A stretch of 64,000 nucleotides of DNA from Sulfurimicrobium sp963741495 (lineage in GTDB: Bacteria > Pseudomonadota > Gammaproteobacteria > Burkholderiales > Sulfuricellaceae). The position numbers were made by a program, and so were the translations under genes. The notes beneath the pieces were generated by a model that saw only the letters and a list, made by a program, of their open reading frames with translations, was not told the origin of the DNA and searched no databases. The DNA lies in assembly GCA_963741495.1 (NCBI GenBank), contig CAVUID010000014.1, forward strand, positions 1-64,000, given 5' to 3'. Shown here piece by piece: positions 1 to 8,014 of the stretch (its first letter is position 1; every line of letters begins with the position of its first letter).

Positions 1-96
1 CATTCAGCAAGCCAATACAATCAAATACCCTTACTTCTTCCGTTTTAATACTGATAGCTGAAAGCAGAATTGCTGACAGCTGTGAGTAACAAGTTA

Positions 97-212
97 TGCT
101 TGGCGGCCATAGCAAGTTGGAACCACCCCTTCCCATTCCGAACAGGACCGTGAAACGACTTAGCGCCGATGATAGTGTGCACTACGCATGTGAAAGTAGG
201 TCACCGCCAAGC
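97..212 (+). rRNA. rrf: 5S ribosomal RNA
   Basis: The sequence opens TGCTTGGCGGCCATAGC and closes with CACCGCCAAGC, so the two ends pair as the helix I stem of 5S rRNA. The interior contains the conserved bacterial segments CCGAACAGG, GTGAAACG and TAGCGCCGATGATAGTGTG. The length of about 116 nt fits the family. It is the last gene of an rRNA operon whose 16S and 23S genes lie upstream of the window, and it is followed at once by a strong terminator hairpin. The ends are set from the terminal helix and may be off by one or two bases. Confidence 0.96.
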
Positions 213-221
213 TCCTTATAA

Positions 222-252
222 TGACAAAGCCCTCCTTGTGAGGGCTTTGTCA
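222..252 (+). terminator. rRNA operon terminator
   Basis: A perfect inverted repeat (TGACAAAGCCCTC and GAGGGCTTTGTCA around a short CTTGT loop) begins ten bases after the 5S rRNA. The stem of 13 pairs is followed by a mildly T-rich tail. Its position makes it the rRNA operon terminator. It also lies just upstream of miaB, so miaB needs its own promoter or read-through. Confidence 0.85.
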
Positions 253-300
253 TTTGCGCTGGATTGTCGCGCTCTGCTTCCTTGTGATATGGTGCTTTTC

Positions 301-1698
301 ATGTCTGATTTAGATTCCGATTTGGTTTTTCCTGTTGAATTACCAATTAATATCTTTCCTGCCAATCCCAAGAAAATATTCATTAAAACATTTGGTTGTC
401 AGATGAACGAGTATGACTCGTCTAAAATTGCAGATCTTCTGAATGTTTATGAAGGAATGATTCGGACCGATGATCCTGAGGATGCCGATATTCTTTTGCT
501 GAATACATGTTCTATTCGGGAAAAAGCGCAGGAAAAAGTATTTCATCAACTTGGCCGCTGGCGGCCATTAAAAATCCGCAACCCGGATTTGCTGATAGGC
601 GTTGGTGGATGTGTAGCCAGCCAGGAAGGCCATGCGATTCTTGCGCGGGTGCCTTATGTGGATGTGGTGTTTGGCCCCCAGACCTTGCATCGCTTGCCTC
701 AATTGATTCGTGCGCGCAAGGCAACCGGCAAGTCACAAATAGACATTTCATTTCCAGAAATTGAAAAATTCGATCATTTGCCTGAGGCCCGTGTTGAGGG
801 TGTTACGGCCTTTCTTTCTATCATGGAAGGTTGTAGTAAATATTGCACGTACTGCATCGTCCCATTTACGCGTGGTACAGAAGTGTCTCGACCATTCGAC
901 GACGTTCTGGCAGAAGCCGTTCAACTGGCTGAACACGGGGTAAAAGACATTACACTTCTTGGGCAGAATGTAAACGCCTATCGTGGTGAGATGCACGACA
1001 AAGATACAGCTGATTTGGCGCATTTACTGCACTATTTGGCTGAAATTCCGGGTATTGAACGACTGCGTTACATGACTTCCCATCCCGTCGAATTTTCTCA
1101 ATCTTTGATTGACGCGTTTGCGTCGATTCCTAAATTGGTCAATTTTCTTCACTTGCCCGTTCAATCCGGTTCAGATCGGGTTTTAGCTGCGATGAAACGC
1201 GGTTACACGACGCTGGAATATAAGTCTAAAATCCGCAAATTACGAGCGCTGCGCCCGGACATATCAATTTCTTCTGATTTTATTGTTGGATTTCCGGGCG
1301 AGTCGGAAGAGGACTTTGAAGCCACGATGAGGTTGGTAGAGGAAGTTGGTTTCGATTCCAGTTACAGTTTTATTTATAGTGCTCGTCCGGGTACGCCTGC
1401 CGTTGATCTTGCCGACAAAACACCGTTTGCGGTGAAGCAAGCGCGCTTGCAGCGTTTGCAGTTTTTGTTGGAGCAGCAGGCACAGCAAATTAGCCAGGCC
1501 ATGGTTGGGTCGATGCAGCGAATTCTTGTTGAGGGATCTGCCAAAAAGGATGAGCTGGAGTTGCGAGGCCGCACTGACAATAATCGTGTGGTTAACTTTG
1601 TTGGCCACTCTGAACTGATTGGTCAATTTGTGACTGTTTTGATTACTTCAGCTCAACCACATTCGCTGCGGGGTGAAATTCCCATTGGAGTCTCTTGA
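301..1698 (+). CDS. miaB: tRNA-2-methylthio-N6-dimethylallyladenosine synthase MiaB
   Basis: MiaB is a radical-SAM methylthiotransferase that adds the 2-methylthio group to i6A37 of tRNAs reading UNN codons. The N-terminal UPF0004 domain begins near residue 26 (KIFIKTFGCQMN) with its cluster cysteines. The radical-SAM motif CSKYCTYC lies at about residues 178-185, and a TRAM-type tail ends the 465-residue protein. The open frame runs upstream into the 5S gene, so the ATG at 301 was chosen as the first start after the terminator. This leaves about 20 more N-terminal residues than usual, and the start is uncertain. The stop overlaps the TTG start of phoH. The miaB-phoH-ybeY-corC order is conserved in proteobacteria. 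Confidence 0.95.
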   Translation: MSDLDSDLVFPVELPINIFPANPKKIFIKTFGCQMNEYDSSKIADLLNVYEGMIRTDDPEDADILLLNTCSIREKAQEKVFHQLGRWRPLKIRNPDLLIGVGGCVASQEGHAILARVPYVDVVFGPQTLHRLPQLIRARKATGKSQIDISFPEIEKFDHLPEARVEGVTAFLSIMEGCSKYCTYCIVPFTRGTEVSRPFDDVLAEAVQLAEHGVKDITLLGQNVNAYRGEMHDKDTADLAHLLHYLAEIPGIERLRYMTSHPVEFSQSLIDAFASIPKLVNFLHLPVQSGSDRVLAAMKRGYTTLEYKSKIRKLRALRPDISISSDFIVGFPGESEEDFEATMRLVEEVGFDSSYSFIYSARPGTPAVDLADKTPFAVKQARLQRLQFLLEQQAQQISQAMVGSMQRILVEGSAKKDELELRGRTDNNRVVNFVGHSELIGQFVTVLITSAQPHSLRGEIPIGVS

Positions 1699-2663
1699 GT
1701 ACGCATACTGAACATTTTTCTTTTTTGCCCGTCGATAATGCCCGCCTAAGCAATTTGTGCGGTGCACTTGATGAGAATCTGAAACAGATCGAAACTGCTC
1801 TTGACGTGGTTATTTCGAGGCGCGGTGAGAATTTCAGCATTGTCGGTAACAGTGAACATGCCCGCATCGCATTGCAAGCGCTGAAGAATTTTTATGATTT
1901 GTCCAAGCATGTGATTTCGATTGATGATTTGCAACTGGGCTTGATGGAGTTGATGAATGCTTCTCGCGCCAACTCATCAGGATTGCAGGGGGGCGTCATG
2001 CCGGTTCTGATGACGCGCAAACGTGATCTTCGTGGCCGCACCCCACGCCAGACCCAGTATCTGCTCCAGATTCAGGAGCATGACATTACTTTCGGCATTG
2101 GACCTGCCGGAACGGGTAAAACCTACCTTGCAGTCGCAAGTGCAGTTGACGCGCTTGAACGCGATGCAGTAAAGCGCATTGTGCTGGTTCGTCCGGCAGT
2201 AGAAGCTGGTGAGCGACTTGGTTTTCTGCCCGGCGATCTGGCGCAGAAAGTGGATCCTTACTTGCGCCCCCTGTATGACGCCCTTTACGATTTGTTGGGT
2301 TTTGATCGTGTGGGTAAATTATTTGAGCGAGGTGCTATAGAAATTGCTCCGCTCGCTTATATGCGCGGCCGAACGCTGAATCATTCTTTCATTATTCTGG
2401 ATGAAGCGCAGAACACAACGCAGGAACAGATGAAAATGTTTCTGACTCGTATCGGTTTTGGTTCCAAGGCCGTGGTTACTGGAGACGTCACGCAGGTGGA
2501 TCTTGCGCGTGGTCAAAAAAGCGGCCTGGCCGAAGTGCATACGGTTCTGGGTAAGGTACGCGGAATCGCTTTCACCTTCTTCGAGTCTGAAGACGTGGTA
2601 CGGCATCCCCTTGTTCAGCATATCGTTAATGCCTATGCGAGTTATGAAAAAAACAAAGCCTGA
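1695..2663 (+). CDS. phoH: PhoH-family ATPase (YbeZ-like)
   Basis: This cytoplasmic P-loop ATPase of 322 residues belongs to the PhoH/YbeZ family, which works with the RNase YbeY in RNA and ribosome metabolism. The Walker A motif GPAGTGKT is at about residues 136-143 and the Walker B motif FIILDEAQN lies in the C-terminal half. The start is a TTG whose last two bases overlap the miaB stop, which suggests translational coupling. The 3' end overlaps ybeY by 20 nt. The family assignment is firm, but the exact substrate is not known for this family. Confidence 0.93.
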   Translation: MSTHTEHFSFLPVDNARLSNLCGALDENLKQIETALDVVISRRGENFSIVGNSEHARIALQALKNFYDLSKHVISIDDLQLGLMELMNASRANSSGLQGGVMPVLMTRKRDLRGRTPRQTQYLLQIQEHDITFGIGPAGTGKTYLAVASAVDALERDAVKRIVLVRPAVEAGERLGFLPGDLAQKVDPYLRPLYDALYDLLGFDRVGKLFERGAIEIAPLAYMRGRTLNHSFIILDEAQNTTQEQMKMFLTRIGFGSKAVVTGDVTQVDLARGQKSGLAEVHTVLGKVRGIAFTFFESEDVVRHPLVQHIVNAYASYEKNKA

Positions 2664-3114
2664 TTTAAGCCTGTCGGTGCAATATGCGACAAAACCAGCG
2701 GATGTTCCGGCTCGAGGCCTGTTCAGGGTGTGGGTCAATGCGGCGCTTGAAAGTGACGCGGCTGTTACTGTTCGTGTCGTTGATGAAACAGAGGGGCGTG
2801 GGCTCAATTTGGATTATCGCGGCAGGGACTATGCGACTAATGTTCTGACTTTCGTTTATGAGCAGAAGCCGACATGTATGGGTGATATCGTATTGTGTGC
2901 ACCAGTGGTGAACCGTGAGGCAGTGGAGCAAGGTAAAGATGCGGAATCGCATTATGCGCACATGATCATTCACGGCATGCTGCATTTGCAGGGGTATGAC
3001 CATGAAGCCGAAGATGATGCGCTGGCTATGGAAGCAGTTGAAACGCACATTATGAGGCGTCTCGGCTATACTGACCCCTATGCCATTTTAGAGGTCAAGC
3101 AACAGCATGGATGA
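2644..3114 (+). CDS. ybeY: Endoribonuclease YbeY
   Basis: YbeY is a zinc-dependent single-strand RNase needed for 16S rRNA 3' end maturation and late 70S quality control. The signature HGMLHLQGYDH at about residues 110-120 supplies the three zinc-binding histidines. The frame is open further upstream inside phoH. The ATG at 2644 gives a usual-length protein of 156 residues starting MKKTKPDLSL, and overlaps the end of phoH by 20 nt. The gene ends eight bases into corC, consistent with one translationally coupled operon. Confidence 0.93.
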   Translation: MKKTKPDLSLSVQYATKPADVPARGLFRVWVNAALESDAAVTVRVVDETEGRGLNLDYRGRDYATNVLTFVYEQKPTCMGDIVLCAPVVNREAVEQGKDAESHYAHMIIHGMLHLQGYDHEAEDDALAMEAVETHIMRRLGYTDPYAILEVKQQHG

Positions 3115-3934
3115 GTCTGCCAAACCGGGCTGGGTGGAGCGCCTGGGAGCGTGGCTTTCGCCCGAGCCTGATAACCGCGAAGAGCTGGTAGAAATTCTTC
3201 ACGCGGCTTATGAAAAAAACCTGATCGATGCCGATGCCCTGTCCATGATAGAAGGGGTGCTTCAGGTTTCAGAAATGCATGTGCGCGACATCATGATCCC
3301 ACGGGCACAAATGGATGTAATTGATATCGCGGATTCACCGGCTGCATTCATTCCTTTTGTTATTGAAGCCGCCCACTCAAGATTCCCTGTGATCGGCGAG
3401 AACAAGGACGATGTGATCGGGATCCTGCTGGCCAAGGATTTGCTGCGCTATTATGCCGGCGAGGCTTTTGATGTGCGTGATATGCTGCGCCCGGCGGTAT
3501 TCATTCCTGAATCCAAGCGTCTGAATATCCTGCTCAAGGAATTCCGCATGAACCGCAACCACATCGCCATTGTGGTGGATGAGTACGGCGGCGTGTCCGG
3601 TCTGGTGACGATTGAGGATGTGCTGGAACAGATCGTGGGTGAAATCGAGGATGAATTCGATTTTGATGAAACCGAGGACAATATCATTCAGGATCGGAGT
3701 GGTCGTTTCCGGGTCAAGGCTGTAACCGAGATTGAAAACTTCAACGAGGTGCTGGGCACCCAGTTCAGCGACGAGGATTACGATACGGTGGGAGGACTGG
3801 TCGTCAGCAAGTTCGGCCATCTGCCAAAACGCGGTGAGCACACCATTTTTGACGGCTTGAAGTTCCAGGTGCTACGCGCAGACAGTCGGCGTTTGCATAC
3901 TCTGCTGGTAGAGAAAGTGCCTCAGGAAGCCTGA
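3107..3934 (+). CDS. corC: CorC/HlyC-family protein with CBS domain pair
   Basis: The 275-residue protein has a short N-terminal helix region, two CBS domains (about residues 68-200, with VRDIMIPRAQMDV and a Bateman-type second repeat) and a C-terminal CorC_HlyC domain (about 205-275, with the YDTVGGLVVSKFGHLP motif). Proteins of this type are called magnesium and cobalt efflux proteins, although this one lacks the DUF21 membrane domain and is probably a cytoplasmic regulator. It overlaps ybeY by eight bases. In many relatives the next gene is lnt. Here the convergent trmB follows directly. Confidence 0.92.
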   Translation: MDESAKPGWVERLGAWLSPEPDNREELVEILHAAYEKNLIDADALSMIEGVLQVSEMHVRDIMIPRAQMDVIDIADSPAAFIPFVIEAAHSRFPVIGENKDDVIGILLAKDLLRYYAGEAFDVRDMLRPAVFIPESKRLNILLKEFRMNRNHIAIVVDEYGGVSGLVTIEDVLEQIVGEIEDEFDFDETEDNIIQDRSGRFRVKAVTEIENFNEVLGTQFSDEDYDTVGGLVVSKFGHLPKRGEHTIFDGLKFQVLRADSRRLHTLLVEKVPQEA

Positions 3935-4612
3935 TCAAACTTTCCTGAAAACGATATCCCATACACCATGCCCAAGCCTTAACCCGCGCTGCTCGAATTT
4001 TGTCAGTGGGCGGTATTCCGGGCGCGGTGCGTAATCACGCACACTGTTCACCAACCGAGGCTCATCACGGAATGTTTCGAGAATATGTGTTGCATATTCT
4101 TCCCAGTCCGTCGCGGCATGCAGGTAACCTCCGGATTTTAAGCGATCACAGATCAGCGCAGTAAAAGCGGGCTGAATCAGGCGCCGCTTATGGTGGCGTT
4201 TTTTGTGCCACGGGTCGGGGAAGAAAATATGAACCCCATCCAGCGTCTCCGGGCTTAGCATGTGCTGCAGCACCTCAACAGCGTCATGCTGGATAATACG
4301 AATATTGGTGAGTCCCATTTCCTCTGTGTATTTCAACAGGCTGCCCACCCCGGGAGTGTGAACCTCGATACACAGGTAGTCGTTTTCCGGATTTTCCTGC
4401 GCGATTGTGGCCGTGCTGTCACCCATGCCAAAACCGATTTCCAGTATTTTGGGGGCTGTTCTTCCAAATAATTGCGGCAGATCCAGCTTTTCCTCGCTGT
4501 ATGGAACGCCAAACCGCGGCATCAGCGTTTCATGGGCCCGGGTCTGTCCTTTGGACATGCGTCCCTGACGCAGCACAAAGCTGCGTACCGGGCGGTGCTG
4601 CGTTTCGGTCAT
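3935..4612 (-). CDS. trmB: tRNA (guanine-N7-)-methyltransferase TrmB
   Basis: TrmB makes m7G46 in the variable loop of tRNAs using S-adenosylmethionine. The SAM-binding loop ILEIGFGMGDST and the family motif FFPDPWHKKRHHKRR are both present. The frame is open to a TTG at 4633 inside thiG. The ATG at 4612 is preferred because AAGGGT sits eight bases upstream, which gives 225 residues beginning MTETQHRPVR. It follows thiG by ten bases, so thiS-thiG-trmB look like one transcript. Its stop abuts the stop of corC from the other strand. Confidence 0.94.
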   Translation of the reverse strand: MTETQHRPVRSFVLRQGRMSKGQTRAHETLMPRFGVPYSEEKLDLPQLFGRTAPKILEIGFGMGDSTATIAQENPENDYLCIEVHTPGVGSLLKYTEEMGLTNIRIIQHDAVEVLQHMLSPETLDGVHIFFPDPWHKKRHHKRRLIQPAFTALICDRLKSGGYLHAATDWEEYATHILETFRDEPRLVNSVRDYAPRPEYRPLTKFEQRGLRLGHGVWDIVFRKV

Positions 4613-4622
4613 TAATGAACCC

Positions 4623-5405
4623 TTATTTGCCAATCATGCCGGTGGTTGGGGAACTTGGACTGGCAGAGTAAAGCTTCTTTGCCATGCGTCCGGCCAGAAA
4701 AGCTTCGCGCCCCGCCTCAACGGCTTTTTTCATGGCGGATGCCATGAGGATCGGGTCTTTTGCACCTGCTATCGCAGTGTTCATTAGCACCCCATCACAG
4801 CCAAGTTCCATGGCGATGGCAGCATCCGATGCGGTGCCGACGCCGGCATCCACGATCACAGGTACCTTGGCATTTTCGATGATGATCTGCAGATTCCAAG
4901 GATTAAGAATCCCCATGCCGGAGCCGATCAGCGAAGCTAGCGGCATGATGGCGACACAGCCGATTTCTTCCAGTTGTTTGGCGATAATGGGATCATCAGA
5001 AGTGTAGACCATGACCTTGAATCCATCCTTGACCAGGGTTTCTGCGGCTTTAAGCGTTTCCACTACATTTGGATACAGCGTTTGCGGGTCGCCAAGTACT
5101 TCGAGTTTTACCAGGTCGTGGCCGTCGAGCAGTTCGCGCGCCAAGCGCAAAGTGCGGATGGCGTCGTCAGCACTGTAGCAGCCGGCGGTGTTGGGAAGGT
5201 AGGTGTATTGAGATGGAGGAACGGCATCCAGCAGGCTGGGCTCTCCTGCATTCTGGCCGATATTGGTGCGACGAATGGCCACGGTGACAATTTCAGCGCC
5301 GCTGGCTTCAATGGCTTGGCGGGTCTGGTCAAAGTCCTGATATTTTCCTGTGCCTACCAGCAGGCGGGAAGAATAAGCTTTGCCGGCAATTTTTAAATTA
5401 TCCAT
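4623..5405 (-). CDS. thiG: Thiazole synthase ThiG
   Basis: ThiG is a TIM-barrel enzyme that condenses deoxyxylulose 5-phosphate, dehydroglycine and ThiS-thiocarboxylate sulfur into the thiazole phosphate moiety of thiamine. The conserved LLVGTGKY near the N-terminus and the phosphate-binding region (PVIVDAGVGTASDAA, then GVLMNTAIAGA) identify it. The ATG at 5405 is preferred over a TTG three codons upstream and gives 260 residues. It lies 18 bases after thiS, the sulfur-carrier partner, in the usual arrangement. Confidence 0.95.
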   Translation of the reverse strand: MDNLKIAGKAYSSRLLVGTGKYQDFDQTRQAIEASGAEIVTVAIRRTNIGQNAGEPSLLDAVPPSQYTYLPNTAGCYSADDAIRTLRLARELLDGHDLVKLEVLGDPQTLYPNVVETLKAAETLVKDGFKVMVYTSDDPIIAKQLEEIGCVAIMPLASLIGSGMGILNPWNLQIIIENAKVPVIVDAGVGTASDAAIAMELGCDGVLMNTAIAGAKDPILMASAMKKAVEAGREAFLAGRMAKKLYSASPSSPTTGMIGK

Positions 5406-5423
5406 ATATTCCAAATGATTGGT

Positions 5424-5627
5424 TTAGCCACCCCCGACGGCAACGACTATTTCCAGTCGATCGTCGTGATTCAGGGAGGTTTCGTTGAATTGGCCGCGCG
5501 GGACGATTTCGCCATTGCGCTCAATAGCGACACGTTTCCCCACCAGCCCAAGCTGATCCACTAATTGCGTGACGGTGAGCGGTGCGGAAAAATTCTGCGG
5601 CGTACCGTTGATAACGAGTTCTATCAC
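5424..5627 (-). CDS. thiS: Sulfur carrier protein ThiS
   Basis: ThiS is a small ubiquitin-fold protein whose C-terminal Gly-Gly is adenylated and thiocarboxylated to donate sulfur to ThiG. The protein ends VAVGGG, which supplies the essential diglycine. The frame is open to a TTG at 5651. The GTG at 5627 is preferred because it gives the usual size (67 residues, beginning with IELVING) and has a GGGG stretch about eight bases upstream. No TPP riboswitch consensus was recognised upstream by eye. Confidence 0.92.
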   Translation of the reverse strand: MIELVINGTPQNFSAPLTVTQLVDQLGLVGKRVAIERNGEIVPRGQFNETSLNHDDRLEIVVAVGGG

Positions 5628-5940
5628 AGCTGTGCCCCGAGTTTGTAACAATTTCCGATTTTAACACTCTGATGGATTACGGGCATTATCTTGGTCGTGA
5701 TATTGCGCAAAGATTCTTGATGTATGCGGCGGCCAAGCTTAACTATTAGGCGGTATTTCCAGATGGTTTAATGAAAAGGCGGCATGGCGATTTCATGAAA
5801 CCGCTCTAATTACATGGGGCGAAACCGGTGCCAGTTCGCGTGTTTGTTGATAATCCTGCTTGCAGAAGCAAGATTGCTCGCTGGATTGGATTTTGACTAT
5901 AGTATAGAATTTCAGGCTTTGCTAATGTGCCCGGTCAATT
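5628..5940. other. Divergent intergenic region between thiS and mlaF
   Basis: This gap of about 310 bases separates the divergent thiSG-trmB and mla operons and should hold both promoters. No convincing gene is visible. A short CTTGC-AGAA-GCAAG hairpin lies near 5858-5872. A possible sigma-70 promoter for mla is listed separately. Confidence 0.6.
5874..5903 (+). promoter_or_regulatory. Possible mla operon promoter
   Basis: TTGCTC (5874-5879) and TATAGT (5898-5903) are separated by 18 bases and lie about 40 bases upstream of the mlaF start. The -10 hexamer is good and the -35 is moderate. This is a by-eye prediction. Confidence 0.35.
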
Positions 5941-6753
5941 ATGTCCAGCGATAATCTGGTCGAATTTAATGATGTCAGTTTTGCCTATGGCAAGCGTCCG
6001 ATTCTCAAGGGAATCAGCATGAACGTGCCGCGCGGCAAGGTGGTGGCGATCATGGGTGGTAGCGGTTGCGGTAAAACGACGCTGTTGCGCCTGATCGGTG
6101 GCCAGATCAGGCCTTCTCTCGGGAAGGTGCTGGTTGATGGTCAGGCTGTGCACGAGCTTGATGCTGATGGCCTCTACCACATGCGTCGGCGCATGGGTAT
6201 GCTGTTTCAGTTCGGTGCCCTGTTTACCGATATGTCCGTGTTCGACAATGTGGCATTCCAGATGCGAGAGCACACTGATTTGCCGGAGAGCGTGATTAGT
6301 GATCTGGTGCTGATGAAACTGCATGCCGTCGGTTTGCGTGGTGCAAGAGATCTCATGCCTTCCGAGCTTTCTGGCGGCATGGCACGGCGTGTGGCCCTTG
6401 CGCGGGCAGTGGCGCTGGACCCGATGCTGATCATGTACGATGAGCCCTTTGCCGGCCTGGACCCGATTTCCCTGGGCGTGATCGGCAATCTGATCCGCCG
6501 CCTGAATGATGCCTTGGGCGCAACATCCATTGTGGTGACTCACGATGTGCACGAGTCACTGGAAATTGTCGACTATGTTTATTTCGTTTCAGATGGGGTG
6601 ATTGTGGCCCACGGCACGCCGGATGAAATGCGTGCCAGCGACAAGCCTTTCGTGCATCAGTTTGTGCATGGCGAGGAAGATGGTCCGGTGCCATTTCATT
6701 ACCCGGCAAACGCCTATGGAGCCGATCTGCGCCTGGGAGGTCAAAGTGCCTAG
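5941..6753 (+). CDS. mlaF: Phospholipid transport ATP-binding protein MlaF
   Basis: MlaF is the ATPase of the MlaFEDB inner-membrane complex that moves phospholipids between inner and outer membranes. It has a Walker A motif (GGSGCGKTT, residues about 40-48), the ABC signature LSGGMARR, Walker B LIMYDEPFAGLDP and the H-loop VVTHD. The length of 270 residues is normal. It is the first gene of the operon, and its stop codon overlaps the GTG start of mlaE. Confidence 0.95.
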   Translation: MSSDNLVEFNDVSFAYGKRPILKGISMNVPRGKVVAIMGGSGCGKTTLLRLIGGQIRPSLGKVLVDGQAVHELDADGLYHMRRRMGMLFQFGALFTDMSVFDNVAFQMREHTDLPESVISDLVLMKLHAVGLRGARDLMPSELSGGMARRVALARAVALDPMLIMYDEPFAGLDPISLGVIGNLIRRLNDALGATSIVVTHDVHESLEIVDYVYFVSDGVIVAHGTPDEMRASDKPFVHQFVHGEEDGPVPFHYPANAYGADLRLGGQSA

Positions 6754-7544
6754 TCGTTTCGTGAAAGGTATTCAGGGAGTCGGCCACCGGGTGATCGACA
6801 GTTTGTGGCGCCTGGGTGTGGCAAGCCGTTTTTTTGTGCTGATACTGTTGCATTCTGGAACCAGTTTTCGCCGACTTCATCTCGTCATCAAGGAGCTTTT
6901 TTCGACGGGTGTGCTGTCGCTCATTATTATCCTGGTATCCGGGTCTGTTCGTTGGAATGGTATTGGGGATGCAGGGCTATGACACTCTTCAGCGCTACGG
7001 TTCGGAAGAGGCGCTGGGTGTGATGGTGGCCTTGTCCCTGGTGCGTGAACTGGGGCCGGTGGTGGCTGCTCTGCTGTTTGCCAGTCGCGCTGGATCGGCA
7101 ATTACCGCCGAGATCGGCCTGATGAAAGCAACCGAACAGCTTTCGGCCATGGAGATGATGGCGGTCAATCCGATTGCCCGTGTCGTCGCCCCACGATTCT
7201 GGGCCGGTGTGATTTCCATGCCGCTGCTGGCGGCCATGTTTTCTGCCATGGGCGTGTTTGGCGGCTATCTGGTGGGCGTGAAACTGATTGGTGTGGACGA
7301 GGGTTCGTTCTGGTCGCAGATGCAGAATGCGGTGGATTTCCAGCAGGACATCGTTAACGGCATTATCAAGAGTTTTGTATTCGGTGTGGCGGTGACAGCC
7401 ATTGCCCTGTTTGAGGGATATGATGCGCCGCCGACGGCAGAGGGGGTATCCGGTGCGACAACACGCACCGTGGTGACCTCATCGCTGGCCATTCTGGCGC
7501 TGGATTTCATGTTGACTGCATTTATGTTTCGGGGAGAAGGCTAA
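6746..7544 (+). pseudogene. mlaE: MlaE phospholipid ABC permease, single-base frameshift
   Basis: MlaE is the membrane permease of the Mla complex. The reading frame starts at GTG 6746 behind GGGAGG and gives a normal N-terminus through GVLSLIIILVSG. It then leaves frame at the GGG of 6941-6943. Removing one G continues directly into LFVGMVLGMQGYDTL and the rest of the protein (MKATEQLSAMEMMAVNP is the typical MlaE signature), giving 265 residues, the family length. The flanking operon genes are intact and the break is in a homopolymer, so a consensus error is as likely as a real mutation. The stop overlaps the start of mlaD. Confidence 0.88.
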
Positions 7545-8014
7545 TGGAGCGCACCACAATCGATTTGTGGGTTGGCTTGTTCGTGTTGCTGGGGCTGGGC
7601 GCTATTCTGGTTCTGGCGCTGAAGGTGGGAAACCTGGGCGGCGTAAACATGTCTGATAGTTATAGTGTAACGGCCAATTTCAGCAATATTGGCGGGCTCA
7701 AGGCGCGGGCGCCGGTGAAGAGTGCGGGTGTAGTGGTCGGTCGTGTCTCGGCAGTTCACTTCGATGGAGAGCGGCACGAAGCAGTAGCGACGTTCAAACT
7801 GGATAAGCAATATTCGTTTTCCAAGGACACCTCCGCCAGCATCATGACCTCCGGCTTGCTGGGTGAGCAGTACATCGCACTTGAAACAGGGGGCGACAGT
7901 GCCCAACTCAAGGAGGGTGACAAGATCAAGATCACCCAGTCGGCCGTGGTGCTGGAAAGCCTGATTGGGCAATTTCTCTACAACAAGGCGGCTGATGGCG
8001 GAGAAGTCAAATGA
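7544..8014 (+). CDS. mlaD: MCE-domain phospholipid-binding protein MlaD
   Basis: MlaD is a periplasmic, inner-membrane-anchored ring-forming protein of the Mla system. One N-terminal membrane helix (about residues 8-27) is followed by a single MCE domain (about 38-118, with the GLKARAPVKSAGVVVGRV motif). The length of 156 residues is usual. Start and stop overlap the neighbouring genes, so translation is probably coupled. The next gene is not mlaC, as in E. coli, but a TolC-like gene. Confidence 0.94.
   Translation: MERTTIDLWVGLFVLLGLGAILVLALKVGNLGGVNMSDSYSVTANFSNIGGLKARAPVKSAGVVVGRVSAVHFDGERHEAVATFKLDKQYSFSKDTSASIMTSGLLGEQYIALETGGDSAQLKEGDKIKITQSAVVLESLIGQFLYNKAADGGEVK

Noticed and set aside
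169..300. N-terminal extension of miaB into the 5S rRNA
   Set aside because: The first 44 codons overlap the end of the 5S gene and its terminator, so they cannot be a real part of the protein. The ATG at 301 is used.
5628..5940. TPP riboswitch upstream of thiS
   Set aside because: The conserved CUGAGA and ACCUGAUC-type elements were not found on the minus strand of the gap.
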